Assembly: GCA_021845665.1 (NCBI GenBank)
Contig: JAJZVO010000048.1
Coordinates: 1 to 33,328, forward strand
Direction: 5' to 3'
DNA: 33,328 bases
From: Bacteroidota bacterium
GTDB taxonomy: Bacteria > Bacteroidota > Ignavibacteria > Kryptoniales > JAKASW01
Of the stretch, positions 22,427 through 31,759 are shown in pieces. The notes beneath the pieces were generated by a model. The model was not told the origin of the DNA and did no database searches. It was given only the letters and a program-made list of their open reading frames with translations. Both the position numbers and the translations under genes were made by a program. Position 1 is the stretch's first letter. Each line of letters starts with the position of its first letter.

Positions 22427-22954
22427 ATGTCTAATTTAAAAGATTTGCCGGTCGATGAAAACGCCCTGGCAGAGGTCAATGCAATCATCGAGATTCCGAA
22501 ATGGACTCATGCGAAGATTGAGTATGACGTCAAACTCGAGATTTTTAAGGTCGATCGAGTTTTATACTCCGCTGTCCATTATCCCACGGCATACGGCTTC
22601 ATACCGGGTACCCTTTGGGACGATGGGGACCCGCTCGACGTTCTTGTCCTGACAGAAGAACCATTACAAACCGGCCTGTTCCTTCAGGTCAGACCGGTAG
22701 GCATCCTTGTCATGACGGACGAGAAAGGTTCTGACAGCAAGATACTATCCGTGCCCGTTCAGGATCCCAGATACAACCCAGTGAACGATATCGGCGATGT
22801 CCAAAACCATTTCCTCCGTGAGGTGGTCCATTTCTTTGAGACTTACAAGGAACTTGAAGGAAAGTCTGTGAGAAGTTTCGGTTGGGAGGGAAAGGATAAG
22901 GCTAGAGAAGCAGTAACGAAATCTGTTGAAGCATACAAGTCATTGAAGCATTGA
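22427..22954 (+). CDS. ppa: Inorganic pyrophosphatase, family I
   Basis: Soluble Mg-dependent enzyme of 175 residues that hydrolyses pyrophosphate. The signature DDGDPLDVLVL (about 65-75) holds three metal-binding aspartates, and the substrate region EIFKVDRVLYSAVHYPTAYGF is also conserved. Length is normal for the bacterial hexameric form. Family I pyrophosphatase is one of the best-known fluoride-inhibited enzymes, and its gene is a recognised member of fluoride-riboswitch regulons. The AAGGA stands directly against the ATG, closer than ideal. Confidence 0.95.
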   Translation: MSNLKDLPVDENALAEVNAIIEIPKWTHAKIEYDVKLEIFKVDRVLYSAVHYPTAYGFIPGTLWDDGDPLDVLVLTEEPLQTGLFLQVRPVGILVMTDEKGSDSKILSVPVQDPRYNPVNDIGDVQNHFLREVVHFFETYKELEGKSVRSFGWEGKDKAREAVTKSVEAYKSLKH

Positions 22955-22975
22955 GATGAGCGAAATGGTGGAGAT

Positions 22976-23689
22976 ATGAGAACTCTGATTTTGTCTGACA
23001 TACACGCGAATCTTCCCGCTCTCGCGGCTGTACTGAGGGATGTCGGTCACTACGACCTTTGTTTGTTTCTTGGAGATTCCGTTGACTATGGCTCGTTTCC
23101 GAAGGAGTGTGTGGAATTTCTTCGCGAGAACATGGACCAGGGTGTAATGGGAAACCATGACAATGCAATAGCCAACAACAAGGGCTGCGGCTGTCGTGCC
23201 GATTTCAAGATATATGCCGAAGAGACACTTGAGTGGCACAGGTCGCTTCTTGGGAAGGGCGACATAGATTTTCTCAAATCCCTTCCGACTACGCTGTTCG
23301 CGCACATTGATGGCCAATATATATACATGACGCATGGTGCCCCTGATGGGAACATGTACAAATATCTTCGCGAAGAAGAAATCGGAGAAAATGAAATTCA
23401 AGGATTGGAAAGATATGATCTGATACTTCTCGGCCACACGCATTTTCAGTTCAAGAAACAAATTGGAAACGCTACGGTAGTAAATCCTGGTAGCGTCGGC
23501 CTATCACGCGAGGACCACAACGCGTGCTACGCGGTACTGGAACACGGCGATGTCACTCTTCACCGGGTACCGTACGACAACAAACGGACTGTCGAAATGC
23601 TTTGGCAAGGCCCGGTTTCCACTTTCACGAAAGAGGGGCTATCAAAGATGATCGGCTGGATGCCGCCACAGATACAGGAGAAAGGATAA
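22976..23689 (+). CDS. Calcineurin-like metallophosphoesterase
   Basis: Phosphoesterase of 237 residues with a two-metal site. The five blocks are visible in order: SDIHAN (7-12), GDSVDYG, GNHDN, THGAPDG and LGHTHFQ. This is the YfcE-like subgroup with unknown natural substrate. GGAG 4 bp upstream of ATG 22976 supports the start. It lies between pyrophosphatase and the second DUF190 gene, only 3 bp from the latter. Confidence 0.9.
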   Translation: MRTLILSDIHANLPALAAVLRDVGHYDLCLFLGDSVDYGSFPKECVEFLRENMDQGVMGNHDNAIANNKGCGCRADFKIYAEETLEWHRSLLGKGDIDFLKSLPTTLFAHIDGQYIYMTHGAPDGNMYKYLREEEIGENEIQGLERYDLILLGHTHFQFKKQIGNATVVNPGSVGLSREDHNACYAVLEHGDVTLHRVPYDNKRTVEMLWQGPVSTFTKEGLSKMIGWMPPQIQEKG

Positions 23690-23692
23690 CCC

Positions 23693-24046
23693 ATGCGATT
23701 GTATGGAGAAGGAAAACTTATCAGAATTTTCCTCGGTGAAATGGACCGAAAGGACAATGAGCAACTTTACAAAACGATGGTCCTCAAGGCCAAGGAGTTC
23801 AAACTGGCCGGGGCCACCGTGTCTCGCGGAGCGATGGGTTTCGGGCCGGACAGTACATTCAGCAATTCGAGGTCTGTAAAACTAAGCGATGATCTCCCCA
23901 TGATTATCGAGATTGTCGACACGGAGGCAAACATAAGGAAGTTCATCCCGATTGTCGAACAGATCCTCGACGACGCAGGGTGTGGTGGTATGATAACCAT
24001 CGAGAACGCGGAAGTCATAAGATATCTCAGAGGAAAAAACGCATGA
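23693..24046 (+). CDS. DUF190 family protein, copy 2
   Basis: A 117-residue paralogue of the DUF190 protein beside crcB. It shares GKLIRIFLGEMDRKDNEQLY, the AKEFKLAGATVSRGAMGFG segment, DLPMIIEIVDTEANI and AGCGGMI. Roughly half the residues match copy 1 by eye. The RBS is AAAGGAT, 4 bp before the ATG. The stop overlaps the next start (ATGA). Having a second copy far from crcB, beside metal-dependent phosphatases, suggests that DUF190 is not only a channel accessory. Confidence 0.9.
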   Translation: MRLYGEGKLIRIFLGEMDRKDNEQLYKTMVLKAKEFKLAGATVSRGAMGFGPDSTFSNSRSVKLSDDLPMIIEIVDTEANIRKFIPIVEQILDDAGCGGMITIENAEVIRYLRGKNA

Positions 24047-24777
24047 CACGAGTAATAGGAAACGGGAGAAAGGAAACACGCGGCACCCAAATCCTTTCCT
24101 CCTTGACGTTGATGTTGCTACTGGTGATCGCATTATTGCCATCGGCCTATTGCCAATCTAATGATCGTGCCGGTATCTATTCTACCCCGGAACCACAAAA
24201 TCTGGGGATCCTTCAGGATTCCATAAGGTCGTACATCAAATCGGCCTCGTACGAAAGAGGATTGGCTGAAGTGGCAGACTCGGCGAAGTCTTTCATCGAA
24301 TCGAGGTACACCAAAGTCAAGAAGCCGGCTATCGTACTGGATATAGATGAGACATCTCTCTCTAATATCGAGTTTGAATATCGCTACGGCTTTGGATTTA
24401 ACTCAAAGCTCTGGAACGCATGGGTCAAGGAAGAAGCCGCCACTGCAATAAAGCCGACCCTCGGCCTGGCGCAATGGGCAGCCAGCCATCATATAGCAAT
24501 CTTCTTCATCACGGAAAGATCTCAGATATCCCGTAATCTTGTTGCCGACCCGACAGTGGTTAACCTTGAAAAAGCCGGTTATCCCGATTGGAAGCGGATT
24601 TATTTCAAGAATTCTCGAACCATCTCCACATCCGCGTTCAAAACATCCGCAAGGAAGGAAATTGAATCCGAAGGTTACACCATCGTAGCAAACATCGGCG
24701 ACCAGTATAGCGACCTGGTCGGAGATTTTGCTGAGGGGAAATTCAAACTTCCTGACCCGATGTACTACATACCATAA
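24043..24777 (+). CDS. Exported HAD-superfamily acid phosphatase
   Basis: Predicted secreted phosphatase of 244 residues. A signal peptide is visible: positively charged start, hydrophobic core LTLMLLLVIALLPSAYC, then cleavage near CQS. The Tyr before Cys makes a lipoprotein signal unlikely. The HAD nucleophile motif is LDIDETSLSN (about Asp100 and Asp102). FFITERS and the later IGDQYSDLVGDF match motifs II and IV of the class B/C acid phosphatase group. It probably frees phosphate outside the cytoplasm. The start at ATG 24043 has GAGG upstream and overlaps the DUF190 stop. Confidence 0.87.
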   Translation: MTRVIGNGRKETRGTQILSSLTLMLLLVIALLPSAYCQSNDRAGIYSTPEPQNLGILQDSIRSYIKSASYERGLAEVADSAKSFIESRYTKVKKPAIVLDIDETSLSNIEFEYRYGFGFNSKLWNAWVKEEAATAIKPTLGLAQWAASHHIAIFFITERSQISRNLVADPTVVNLEKAGYPDWKRIYFKNSRTISTSAFKTSARKEIESEGYTIVANIGDQYSDLVGDFAEGKFKLPDPMYYIP

Positions 24778-24793
24778 ACACTAAGCGAACCTG

Positions 24794-27151
24794 ATGAAGA
24801 GAATAATATCACGAGTTGAACAGAAAGGCCTCGCCGGCGAAAAGCTTCAGTACCAGCCTAAAGAGAGAATCGGCGTAATTGTAGTAGAGAATTTTCCAAT
24901 GCTCGGGAAGCTGACGGCTTTGCGTTTCCTTGAATGGGTCCAGCAGAACCCCGGCGGAGTTGTTTCCTTGCCGACAGGGAAAACTCCAGAAGACTTCATA
25001 AAGTGGGTGGCCCACTATCTTGCCGGCTGGGAAGAGCGTTCAGTGAAGGACGACCTCGAATCGAACGCGATCGATCCCTCAATTGCTCCGGACATGTCTT
25101 CTCTGCACTTTGTGCAGATAGATGAGTTTTATCCGATCACCCCCGAGCAGGAAAACAGCTTCTACTCCTACCTTAACAAGTTCTACATGAGTGAATTTGG
25201 ACTCGACCCTCAGAAGGCAATGTCCATTGATTGCAGCAGGATCGGCTTGCCGCAGGGAAAGACACTCCAGGATGTCTGGCCCGATAATACCGTTGATCTC
25301 TCACTCAGGACAAGACAGGCAAGAACGGCGCAGGAACGATTGCAACAGTGCGTCCTGGAGAATATAGATCAATGGTGCTCCGAATACGAAGAACACATAA
25401 GGAAGATCGGCGGAATCGGATTCTTTCTTGGTGGAATCGGGCCCGATGGACATATCGGGTTCAACATTAGGGGATCCGACCTCAATTCGACAACGAGGCT
25501 TACGCCGACAAACTACGAGACTCAGGCTGCCGCAGCAACTGACCTTGGCGGAATCGAAGTGTCACGGAACAGGCACGTCATAACAATCGGACTCGGTACG
25601 CTGACTTATAACCCTGAGTGCACGGCCATCATAACGGCCGCCGGAGAAGCAAAAGCGGAAGTCGTCGCCGGCGCGGTTTGCAATGAACGGAACGTCAGAT
25701 ACCCGGCGACGGTCCTCCAGACCCTCCCGAATGCAAGGTTCTTCCTTACCCAGGGAGCTTCCAAGCTGCTTCTTGAACGCAAGTACGAAGCTCTGTCGAA
25801 AACAGACAGTCTGTCGGACCGTGAAGTTGAAGAGATCGTCATTGATTTGGCCATTAAAAAAAACAAGCGACTCAGGGACCTTGGCCGCGAAGATTTCCAG
25901 AGCGACAGATTTGCCGCGATGGTTTGGAAAAAGTCCGGGAAGGATGAGAGTACCATCACCTCGCAGATTGAAAAGAATCTCATCGAAAGGATCGGGAAAG
26001 GTAGCGGGATAGAGATCAACACGAAATTTCTTCATACTGAACCGCACCATGACGATTTGATGCTCGGATACCTTGCCTACATCGTAAGGAGAGCAAGAGA
26101 TGCATCAAACAGTCACACGTTTCTTACCCTGACCAGCGGCTTCAATGCAGTAACAAACCGGTATATGCAGGACCAGCTTCAGAACCTGAAGTCTCATATA
26201 GAGCGAGGGGCCTTCGATTCGCTGATAACCGAGGGGTATTTCAAACCTGCAGCGAACCCCGGCCATGGCGGCGAGGCCAAAGAGAGGGACCGTGATGTCT
26301 GGCAGTACTTGGACGGCGTTGCCGAGAATAACCCGGCGACGAAACGCGAAGGAGAAGCAAGGCGGCTGCTCAGAAATCTATACACGTTGTTTCCCGACAC
26401 TTCTGCAGACGCCATGCCGCACAAGATCGATGAATTAATAGATTACTTCGAAACTCAATATCCCGGCAAGAAGGATTTACCGCACATCCAGCAGCTCAAA
26501 GGAATGACCCGCGAATGGGAGGCGGAATGCCTCTGGGGATATTTCGGTTTCAGCACATCATCAGTACTGGCCGCGCGGCTCGGCTTCTACAAAGGAGATA
26601 TCTTTACCGAAGATCTACGGATTGAAAGAGATGTCATTCCGGTTCTTGAAATTCTCCGGCGGGTCAAGCCGGATGTGGTCGGTGTCGCACTCGACCCGGA
26701 GGCGAGCGGGCCGGATACCCATTACAAAGTGCTTCAGGTTATGGCGGAGTCGCTGAAAATATATGAGAAGGAGTCAGGAAAGAGCGACATCAGAGTGATA
26801 GGATATCGCAACATCTGGTACAAGTTTCATCCATCGGAAGCAAATGTCTATGTGCCTGTTTCCTTGAATATGTTTGCTGTGATGAACGCTTCTTTCATGA
26901 ACGCCTTCGGTTCGCAGCGTGTCGGATCCTTTCCGAGCTATGAGCACGACGGCCCGTTTTCTGAACTGGCTCAGAAAATTCAGGTCCGGCAATACCAAAT
27001 GTTGAAAACATGTCTCGGTCGTGAATACTTCAATGAGCATCCAAGCCCTCTCATCCGGGCCACGCGCGGTTTTGTATTCCTGAGATCTATGACTCTTCCC
27101 GAATTCTATGAAACCTGCATGGCGTTGAGGAAATCGACCGAGAATGTTTAA
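24794..27151 (+). CDS. Glucosamine-6-phosphate deaminase (NagB) fused to PIG-L/LmbE deacetylase-like domain
   Basis: Two-domain protein of 785 residues. Residues about 25-340 form a NagB-type isomerase/deaminase: SLPTGKTPEDF, FVQIDEFYPI and GGIGPDGHIGFN, the last holding the catalytic Asp and His. After a charged linker, residues about 405-785 form a PIG-L/LmbE-like fold with the zinc motif TEPHHDDLMLG (about 415; canonical PHPDD, here PHHDD). This fusion is known in Bacteroidota-like bacteria. It could couple N-deacetylation and deamination of amino sugars, linking cell-wall sugars to glycolysis, above the enolase step. Its place in a fluoride cluster is unexpected. Confidence 0.88.
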   Translation: MKRIISRVEQKGLAGEKLQYQPKERIGVIVVENFPMLGKLTALRFLEWVQQNPGGVVSLPTGKTPEDFIKWVAHYLAGWEERSVKDDLESNAIDPSIAPDMSSLHFVQIDEFYPITPEQENSFYSYLNKFYMSEFGLDPQKAMSIDCSRIGLPQGKTLQDVWPDNTVDLSLRTRQARTAQERLQQCVLENIDQWCSEYEEHIRKIGGIGFFLGGIGPDGHIGFNIRGSDLNSTTRLTPTNYETQAAAATDLGGIEVSRNRHVITIGLGTLTYNPECTAIITAAGEAKAEVVAGAVCNERNVRYPATVLQTLPNARFFLTQGASKLLLERKYEALSKTDSLSDREVEEIVIDLAIKKNKRLRDLGREDFQSDRFAAMVWKKSGKDESTITSQIEKNLIERIGKGSGIEINTKFLHTEPHHDDLMLGYLAYIVRRARDASNSHTFLTLTSGFNAVTNRYMQDQLQNLKSHIERGAFDSLITEGYFKPAANPGHGGEAKERDRDVWQYLDGVAENNPATKREGEARRLLRNLYTLFPDTSADAMPHKIDELIDYFETQYPGKKDLPHIQQLKGMTREWEAECLWGYFGFSTSSVLAARLGFYKGDIFTEDLRIERDVIPVLEILRRVKPDVVGVALDPEASGPDTHYKVLQVMAESLKIYEKESGKSDIRVIGYRNIWYKFHPSEANVYVPVSLNMFAVMNASFMNAFGSQRVGSFPSYEHDGPFSELAQKIQVRQYQMLKTCLGREYFNEHPSPLIRATRGFVFLRSMTLPEFYETCMALRKSTENV

Positions 27152-27180
27152 CGGCCGTTTTAACATGATCAAGAACAATT

Positions 27181-28782
27181 ATGTCTGAGAATCAAGAACA
27201 ACCATTGGCAGCCCCGGCGGATGAAGACGCCTTTAAGAGTATTCTATTCATCCAGCCCGGAGACTCTGCGGAAAATGCCGCAAAGGAGGAGCCGGCCTTC
27301 TTCAGCGATTTGAATCTCGACCAGGTCGTCGATACAATTACGCGCGGCAAAGAAAGGTACGAATTAAGACCGTTCTTCTATTCTCCGCTTAAAGACATCG
27401 GGACAATACAGTACCGCCACGAGGTGATGCGGGACCTGGAAGACCTAACGCTCCTCGACGACATAAGGTCGTTTGCGCAGGGAATGAATACGGTGCGGGA
27501 ATATATCGAATTATCCACAAAGCTTTCTTACAAGTACCAGAAGGAGAGGTTGTTTCTCGACGCTGTAGGTGTCTATTGCGATGAAGTAAGATATCTCCTG
27601 GACGATTTGACCCGCGCAGATGTGAAATCACGAGGTTTCCTGGCATTCCGTGATTACCTCGACTCGTATGTGAAATCGGACCGCTTCAGGTCCCTCTGTT
27701 CTGAAACAGAAATCGTGCTGAGTAAATTGTCACAGGTCAAGTATTCAATCATTATACGGGGTGGCAGTTTTACGGTGCGGAAATACAATTCCGAGATAGA
27801 TTACAGCACGGTAGTTGAGAACGCGTTCGCGAGGTTTAAAGTCGCAGCGGCGACCGATTATCTTGTCAAATTCTCAGATCCGCTGGAGATGAACCACATC
27901 GAGGCACAGATTCTCAGTTTTGTAGCTGAGATATTTCCCGAGACTTTCGGCGATCTCGATGATTACTGCGTCCGAAATGCCGACTATTTTGATACGACAA
28001 TCCGCAACTTCGACCGCGAGGTGCAGTTCTATATCGCTTACCTGGAATACATTTCTCCGCTGAAACAGGCGGGCCTGTCGTTTTGCTATCCTGACATTAC
28101 CGAGCCGGAGTTGAACGTTCCCAAGGGAGCGGTGCATCTTCATGACAGCGAATACTTTGATATTGCCCTCGCGAGTAAACTGGTTTGCGAGGATTCACCG
28201 GTAGTGTGTAATGACTTCTATCTCGCCGGTCAGGAGCGAATATTCGTTGTGACAGGTCCAAACCAGGGAGGCAAAACAACGTTCGCCCGAACGTTCGGGC
28301 AGCTGCATTATCTTGCCAGTCTCGGCTGCCCGGTTCCCGGCAGGGAGGCACGGCTAACGCTCTTTGACCGAATATTTACTCATTTCGAGAAGCAGGAGAA
28401 AATGACAAGCCTTCGCGGGAAGCTCGAGGATGACCTGATCAGGATCCACGACATATTGAGCCGGGCCACACCTCAGAGCATCATTGTCCTAAACGAAATT
28501 TTCACCTCAACAACGCTCGGTGACGCGGTCTTTTTGAGCAGGAAGGTCCTTGAGGATATTATCCGGCTGCGGTGTCTTGCCGTCTGTGTAACTTTCATAG
28601 ACGAGCTGGCTGCTATGAGTGAATCCACCGTAAGCGTCGCGAGTACCGTCGATCCGCAAAACCCGGCTGTCCGGACGTTCAAGATAGTGCGAAAGCCGGC
28701 TGACGGGCTCGCCTATGCTATGTCGATTGCCGAGAAATACCGCGTCACTTACCGCCATCTCAAACGACGCCTCTCGCCATGA
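27181..28782 (+). CDS. MutS-like ATPase, first of a pair
   Basis: Protein of 533 residues with the MutS core (helical lever region about 60-340) and ATPase domain (about 345-530), but no mismatch-binding domain I and no clear connector domain. Walker A is GPNQGGKTTF (about 359-368). Walker B is IIVLNEIFTST, with Asn in place of the usual Asp before the catalytic Glu. A signature region follows (MTSLRGKLEDDLIRIHDIL). The 3' end overlaps the next MutS-like gene by 4 bp, so a heterodimer is likely. MutS-like genes are among those reported downstream of crcB-motif RNAs. Confidence 0.9.
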   Translation: MSENQEQPLAAPADEDAFKSILFIQPGDSAENAAKEEPAFFSDLNLDQVVDTITRGKERYELRPFFYSPLKDIGTIQYRHEVMRDLEDLTLLDDIRSFAQGMNTVREYIELSTKLSYKYQKERLFLDAVGVYCDEVRYLLDDLTRADVKSRGFLAFRDYLDSYVKSDRFRSLCSETEIVLSKLSQVKYSIIIRGGSFTVRKYNSEIDYSTVVENAFARFKVAAATDYLVKFSDPLEMNHIEAQILSFVAEIFPETFGDLDDYCVRNADYFDTTIRNFDREVQFYIAYLEYISPLKQAGLSFCYPDITEPELNVPKGAVHLHDSEYFDIALASKLVCEDSPVVCNDFYLAGQERIFVVTGPNQGGKTTFARTFGQLHYLASLGCPVPGREARLTLFDRIFTHFEKQEKMTSLRGKLEDDLIRIHDILSRATPQSIIVLNEIFTSTTLGDAVFLSRKVLEDIIRLRCLAVCVTFIDELAAMSESTVSVASTVDPQNPAVRTFKIVRKPADGLAYAMSIAEKYRVTYRHLKRRLSP

Positions 28783-30326
28783 AAGCCCTCCTTCTGTATA
28801 AAGACCGTGACTTCGACATGGAGCAGCGGATGCCTTGGAACGAGGCCGCTTTGACGGAGGACCTCGGCCTAAGCACATTATTCGATGCGATGGCAAATCA
28901 GGACACGTTCCTCCTCGACGTCGCGAAGAAAGTGATTTTCACGGGTTCGATAGATTTGGACACGATTTTGTATCGCCAGGAAATCCTCAGAGACTCACTG
29001 GCTAACCCTTCTATCCTCAGGAATGCATATAAAATCGTGGTAGACACTCTTGAAGAGAAGAGGCAAAACTTTTGGGCTTTCTTCTCGCACCGGTCGCCCA
29101 ATTCAGTCCTTTATGGTTCAAATGAATCGATGAAGATATTCGTCGCAAAACTAAAGCAGCTGAAAAGCATTGCCGATGAACACGGACATGAATTTAAATC
29201 CAAGGGCTTTTCGAGACTCTTCGAGATGCTGAGGGAGGAACTCACTGATGAGTACTTTGCCGAGATCGAGTCACACCTGACATATTTAAGGTCCGACCAT
29301 GATGTCCTCGTAAGCGCTGGACTTGGTGCGGGCAACAAAGGTACGAATTATGTGCTCCGCAAGCCTCCGGACCTCAAGATTGGCTGGCTAAAGCGCGTCA
29401 CACTTGCCATCTCGCGCAAATCAGAACCATACACTTTTCACCTCGACCCTCGCGATGAGAGAGGTGCAGAGGCCCTGGGTAAGTTACGCGATCGCGGAAT
29501 GAACCTGGTCGCAAATGCGCTTGCCCAATCGGCAGATCACATCCAGAGCTTCTTCACCATGCTTCGTTTCGAATTGGGATTCTATGTGGGCTGCTTGAAC
29601 CTTTATGAGCGCCTCAAACAGAAGGGCGGCCAGATATGTTTTCCGGTTCCTGTGCCGGTTCACCATCGCGATCATTCATTCGTTGGACTTTACGATGCCT
29701 GTCTTGCGTTGACCACTAAAGAGAAGGTTGTTGGCAACGATATGGAAGGGGAGGGCAAATATCTCGTCATAATTACCGGCGCAAACCAAGGCGGGAAGTC
29801 TACTTTCCTCCGAAGTGTTGGACTGGCTCAACTGATGATGCAGGCGGGCATGTTCGTCACGGCCGAATCCTTCTCCGCAAACCTATTCAGCGCCGTTTTC
29901 ACTCATTACAAGAGGGAAGAAGATACCACCATGGAGAGTGGGAAATTCGACGAGGAGCTTCGCAGGATGAGTGAAATAACTGACCGTTTGACACCCGATT
30001 CCCTTTTATTATTCAACGAATCATTTGCAGCAACGAACGAAAGAGAGGGGTCCGAGATTTCCAGTCAGATAGTTTCCGCATTGCTGGAAGGCAAAAACAA
30101 AGTCTTCTTCGTCACTCATTTGTACTCATTCGCCCGCCGGTTTCATGAAACAGGGAAGCAGAGCGCACTATTCCTGCGAGCTGAAAGACGAGATGATGGT
30201 ATGCGCACGTTCAAGCTGATGCCAGGAGAGCCGTTGGATACCAGCTACGGTGAGGATTTGTATGACCGTATATTTGTAAACTCTAATGTCACAAAAAGTA
30301 GAAATGGAGAATCGTATGAAAGTTAA
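28779..30326 (+). CDS. MutS-like ATPase, second of a pair
   Basis: Protein of 515 residues with the same core-plus-ATPase plan as its upstream neighbour but clearly diverged. Walker A is [10 protein letters not shown] (about 334-343), and Walker B is [11 protein letters not shown], again with Asn before Glu. The [14 protein letters not shown] segment corresponds to the MutS signature loop. It lacks the mismatch-reading FxE motif. Sharing Asn in Walker B with its partner suggests a subfamily trait rather than decay. The role is probably a DNA- or nucleic-acid-structure ATPase, not standard mismatch repair. Confidence 0.9.
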   Translation: MKALLLYKDRDFDMEQRMPWNEAALTEDLGLSTLFDAMANQDTFLLDVAKKVIFTGSIDLDTILYRQEILRDSLANPSILRNAYKIVVDTLEEKRQNFWAFFSHRSPNSVLYGSNESMKIFVAKLKQLKSIADEHGHEFKSKGFSRLFEMLREELTDEYFAEIESHLTYLRSDHDVLVSAGLGAGNKGTNYVLRKPPDLKIGWLKRVTLAISRKSEPYTFHLDPRDERGAEALGKLRDRGMNLVANALAQSADHIQSFFTMLRFELGFYVGCLNLYERLKQKGGQICFPVPVPVHHRDHSFVGLYDACLALTTKEKVVGNDMEGEGKYLVIITGANQGGKSTFLRSVGLAQLMMQAGMFVTAESFSANLFSAVFTHYKREEDTTMESGKFDEELRRMSEITDRLTPDSLLLFNESFAATNEREGSEISSQIVSALLEGKNKVFFVTHLYSFARRFHETGKQSALFLRAERRDDGMRTFKLMPGEPLDTSYGEDLYDRIFVNSNVTKSRNGESYES

Positions 30327-31596
30327 ATCTATCGATGCACTCGAGATCCTAGATTCAAGAGGTAATCCAACCGTTGAAGTTGATCTTATTCTGGAAGATG
30401 GGATTCAGGCCCGTGCCATGGTGCCGAGCGGCGCTTCCACCGGTGAAAGGGAAGCTACCGAACTCCGGGACGGCGACAAGAAGCGTTATGGCGGCAAAGG
30501 TGTCACAAAGGCCGTCGAGAATGTTTTAAAGAAGATAGCTCCTGAGGTTACTAAAAGAGATTTCTCCTCACAGAAAGAGCTGGACTATTTTCTGATCGAG
30601 CTCGATGGGACAGAAAACAAATCGGTGTTGGGCGCGAATGCGGTACTCGGCGTATCAATGGCTTATGTCCGCGCATCTGCCGCGAGTGCGGGTGTTCCAT
30701 TATATCAGTTCATGGGGGGATTAAATGCCAATCTCCTCCCGGTCCCGTGCATGAACGTTATCAATGGCGGCAAGCATGCCGACAACACCGTCGATTTCCA
30801 GGAGTTCATGATCGCGCCGCACAACGCCCCATCGTTTGCGGAGGCCATCAGGATGGGAGAAGAAACATTCCACGCTTTGAAAGCTGTGCTGCACGGCAAG
30901 GGACTGAGCACCGGTGTCGGCGACGAAGGCGGTTTCGCTCCTGACTTGAAGTCGAATGAAGAAGCTGTTGAGGCAATTCTGGAAGGTATTATTAAGGCTG
31001 GATATAAACCGGGTGCAGACATCAGCATCTGTCTCGATCCTGCAGCGAGCGAAATGTGGGACAACGGCAAATATCTTCTCTTCAAGAGCACGAAGAAGAC
31101 GATATCAAGCGATGATTTGATCAAACAATGGGAGAGCTGGGTTAAGCAATATCCCATTGTCTTGCTTGAAGACGGCCTGGCTGAGAACGACTGGGAAGGG
31201 TGGAAGAACCTTACCGATGTGCTTGGTTCGAACGTAGAACTTGTCGGTGACGATATCTTTTGTACGAACAAGAAGATCCTTGCGCAGGCAATCGAAAAGA
31301 AAGTCGCCAACTCAATTCTAATCAAGCTGAACCAGATCGGAACCGTCACTGAGACCCTCGAGACAATCGAGCTTGCTTACAAAAACGACTACAACTGCTT
31401 CGTCTCCCATCGAAGCGGAGAGACCGTCGATGCGATCATCTCGGATTTGACAGTTGCCGTGAACGCCGGTCATCTTAAGACCGGAAGTGGCTGCCGCGGT
31501 GAGAGAATTGAGAAGTTCAACCAGCTGATGAGGATCGAAAGACAACTCGGGAAGGCTGCTCGCTTTGCGGGGAAGAAAGCGTTCAAGAATTCATAA
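30316..31596 (+). CDS. eno: Enolase
   Basis: Glycolytic enzyme converting 2-phosphoglycerate to phosphoenolpyruvate, 426 residues, a normal length. Conserved parts: [16 protein letters not shown], the mobile loop [36 protein letters not shown] (metal Asp), LLEDGL and [12 protein letters not shown] 30316 with GGAG 6 bp upstream is preferred to ATG 30286; the start lies inside the end of the MutS-like gene (11-bp overlap). Enolase is the textbook fluoride-inhibited enzyme (as the Mg-fluorophosphate complex) and a known member of fluoride-riboswitch regulons. It closes the cluster. Confidence 0.96.
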   Translation: MKVKSIDALEILDSRGNPTVEVDLILEDGIQARAMVPSGASTGEREATELRDGDKKRYGGKGVTKAVENVLKKIAPEVTKRDFSSQKELDYFLIELDGTENKSVLGANAVLGVSMAYVRASAASAGVPLYQFMGGLNANLLPVPCMNVINGGKHADNTVDFQEFMIAPHNAPSFAEAIRMGEETFHALKAVLHGKGLSTGVGDEGGFAPDLKSNEEAVEAILEGIIKAGYKPGADISICLDPAASEMWDNGKYLLFKSTKKTISSDDLIKQWESWVKQYPIVLLEDGLAENDWEGWKNLTDVLGSNVELVGDDIFCTNKKILAQAIEKKVANSILIKLNQIGTVTETLETIELAYKNDYNCFVSHRSGETVDAIISDLTVAVNAGHLKTGSGCRGERIEKFNQLMRIERQLGKAARFAGKKAFKNS

Positions 31597-31642
31597 TTTC
31601 ATCCTGAGAACGGCGACTGTCCCTAAAGGCCAATGCTCTGAA

Positions 31643-31684
31643 AGGTGCTCGAGGGCAGTCGTCGCTCCCTCTGCTGCAGCACCT
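31643..31684 (+). repeat. Long imperfect hairpin after enolase
   Basis: AGGTGCT (31643-31649) pairs with AGCACCT (31678-31684), and inside it GAGGG (31651-31655) pairs with CCCTC (31667-31671). GCGACTG/CAGTCG words around 31613 and 31655 offer an alternative fold. No T-run follows, so it may protect the mRNA 3' end rather than terminate it. Confidence 0.45.
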
Positions 31685-31759
31685 GGTAAAGGTTTCTGAG
31701 GCTCACCCGCCTGCCTCAACAGGCTCAGTTGGTAGCGTGCCAGCAACAGAGGAATTCCC

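Larger units (their letters stand above)
6480..31596 (+). other. Fluoride-responsive gene cluster
   Basis: All 23 genes in this span lie on the plus strand, most with overlaps or gaps below 30 bp. The larger gaps are those with riboswitches (8423-8562, 11336-11576, 12317-12525) and three without a recognised regulatory RNA (8860-8944, 10780-10942, 16775-16923). After 16923 no gap exceeds 75 bp up to enolase. One promoter is visible at its left end. Confidence 0.75.

Noticed and set aside
27181-30326. Calling the pair MutS mismatch-repair proteins
   Set aside because: Domain I with the mismatch-reading motif is absent in both; only the core and ATPase parts are MutS-like.
31722-31739. tRNA D-arm-like word GCTCAGTTGGTAG, considered as the missing 5' half of the tRNA-Met split by an insertion
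   Set aside because: No GGGCCCT acceptor strand precedes it and the closing D-stem bases do not pair, so it may be another remnant or chance; not strong enough to list as a tRNA part.
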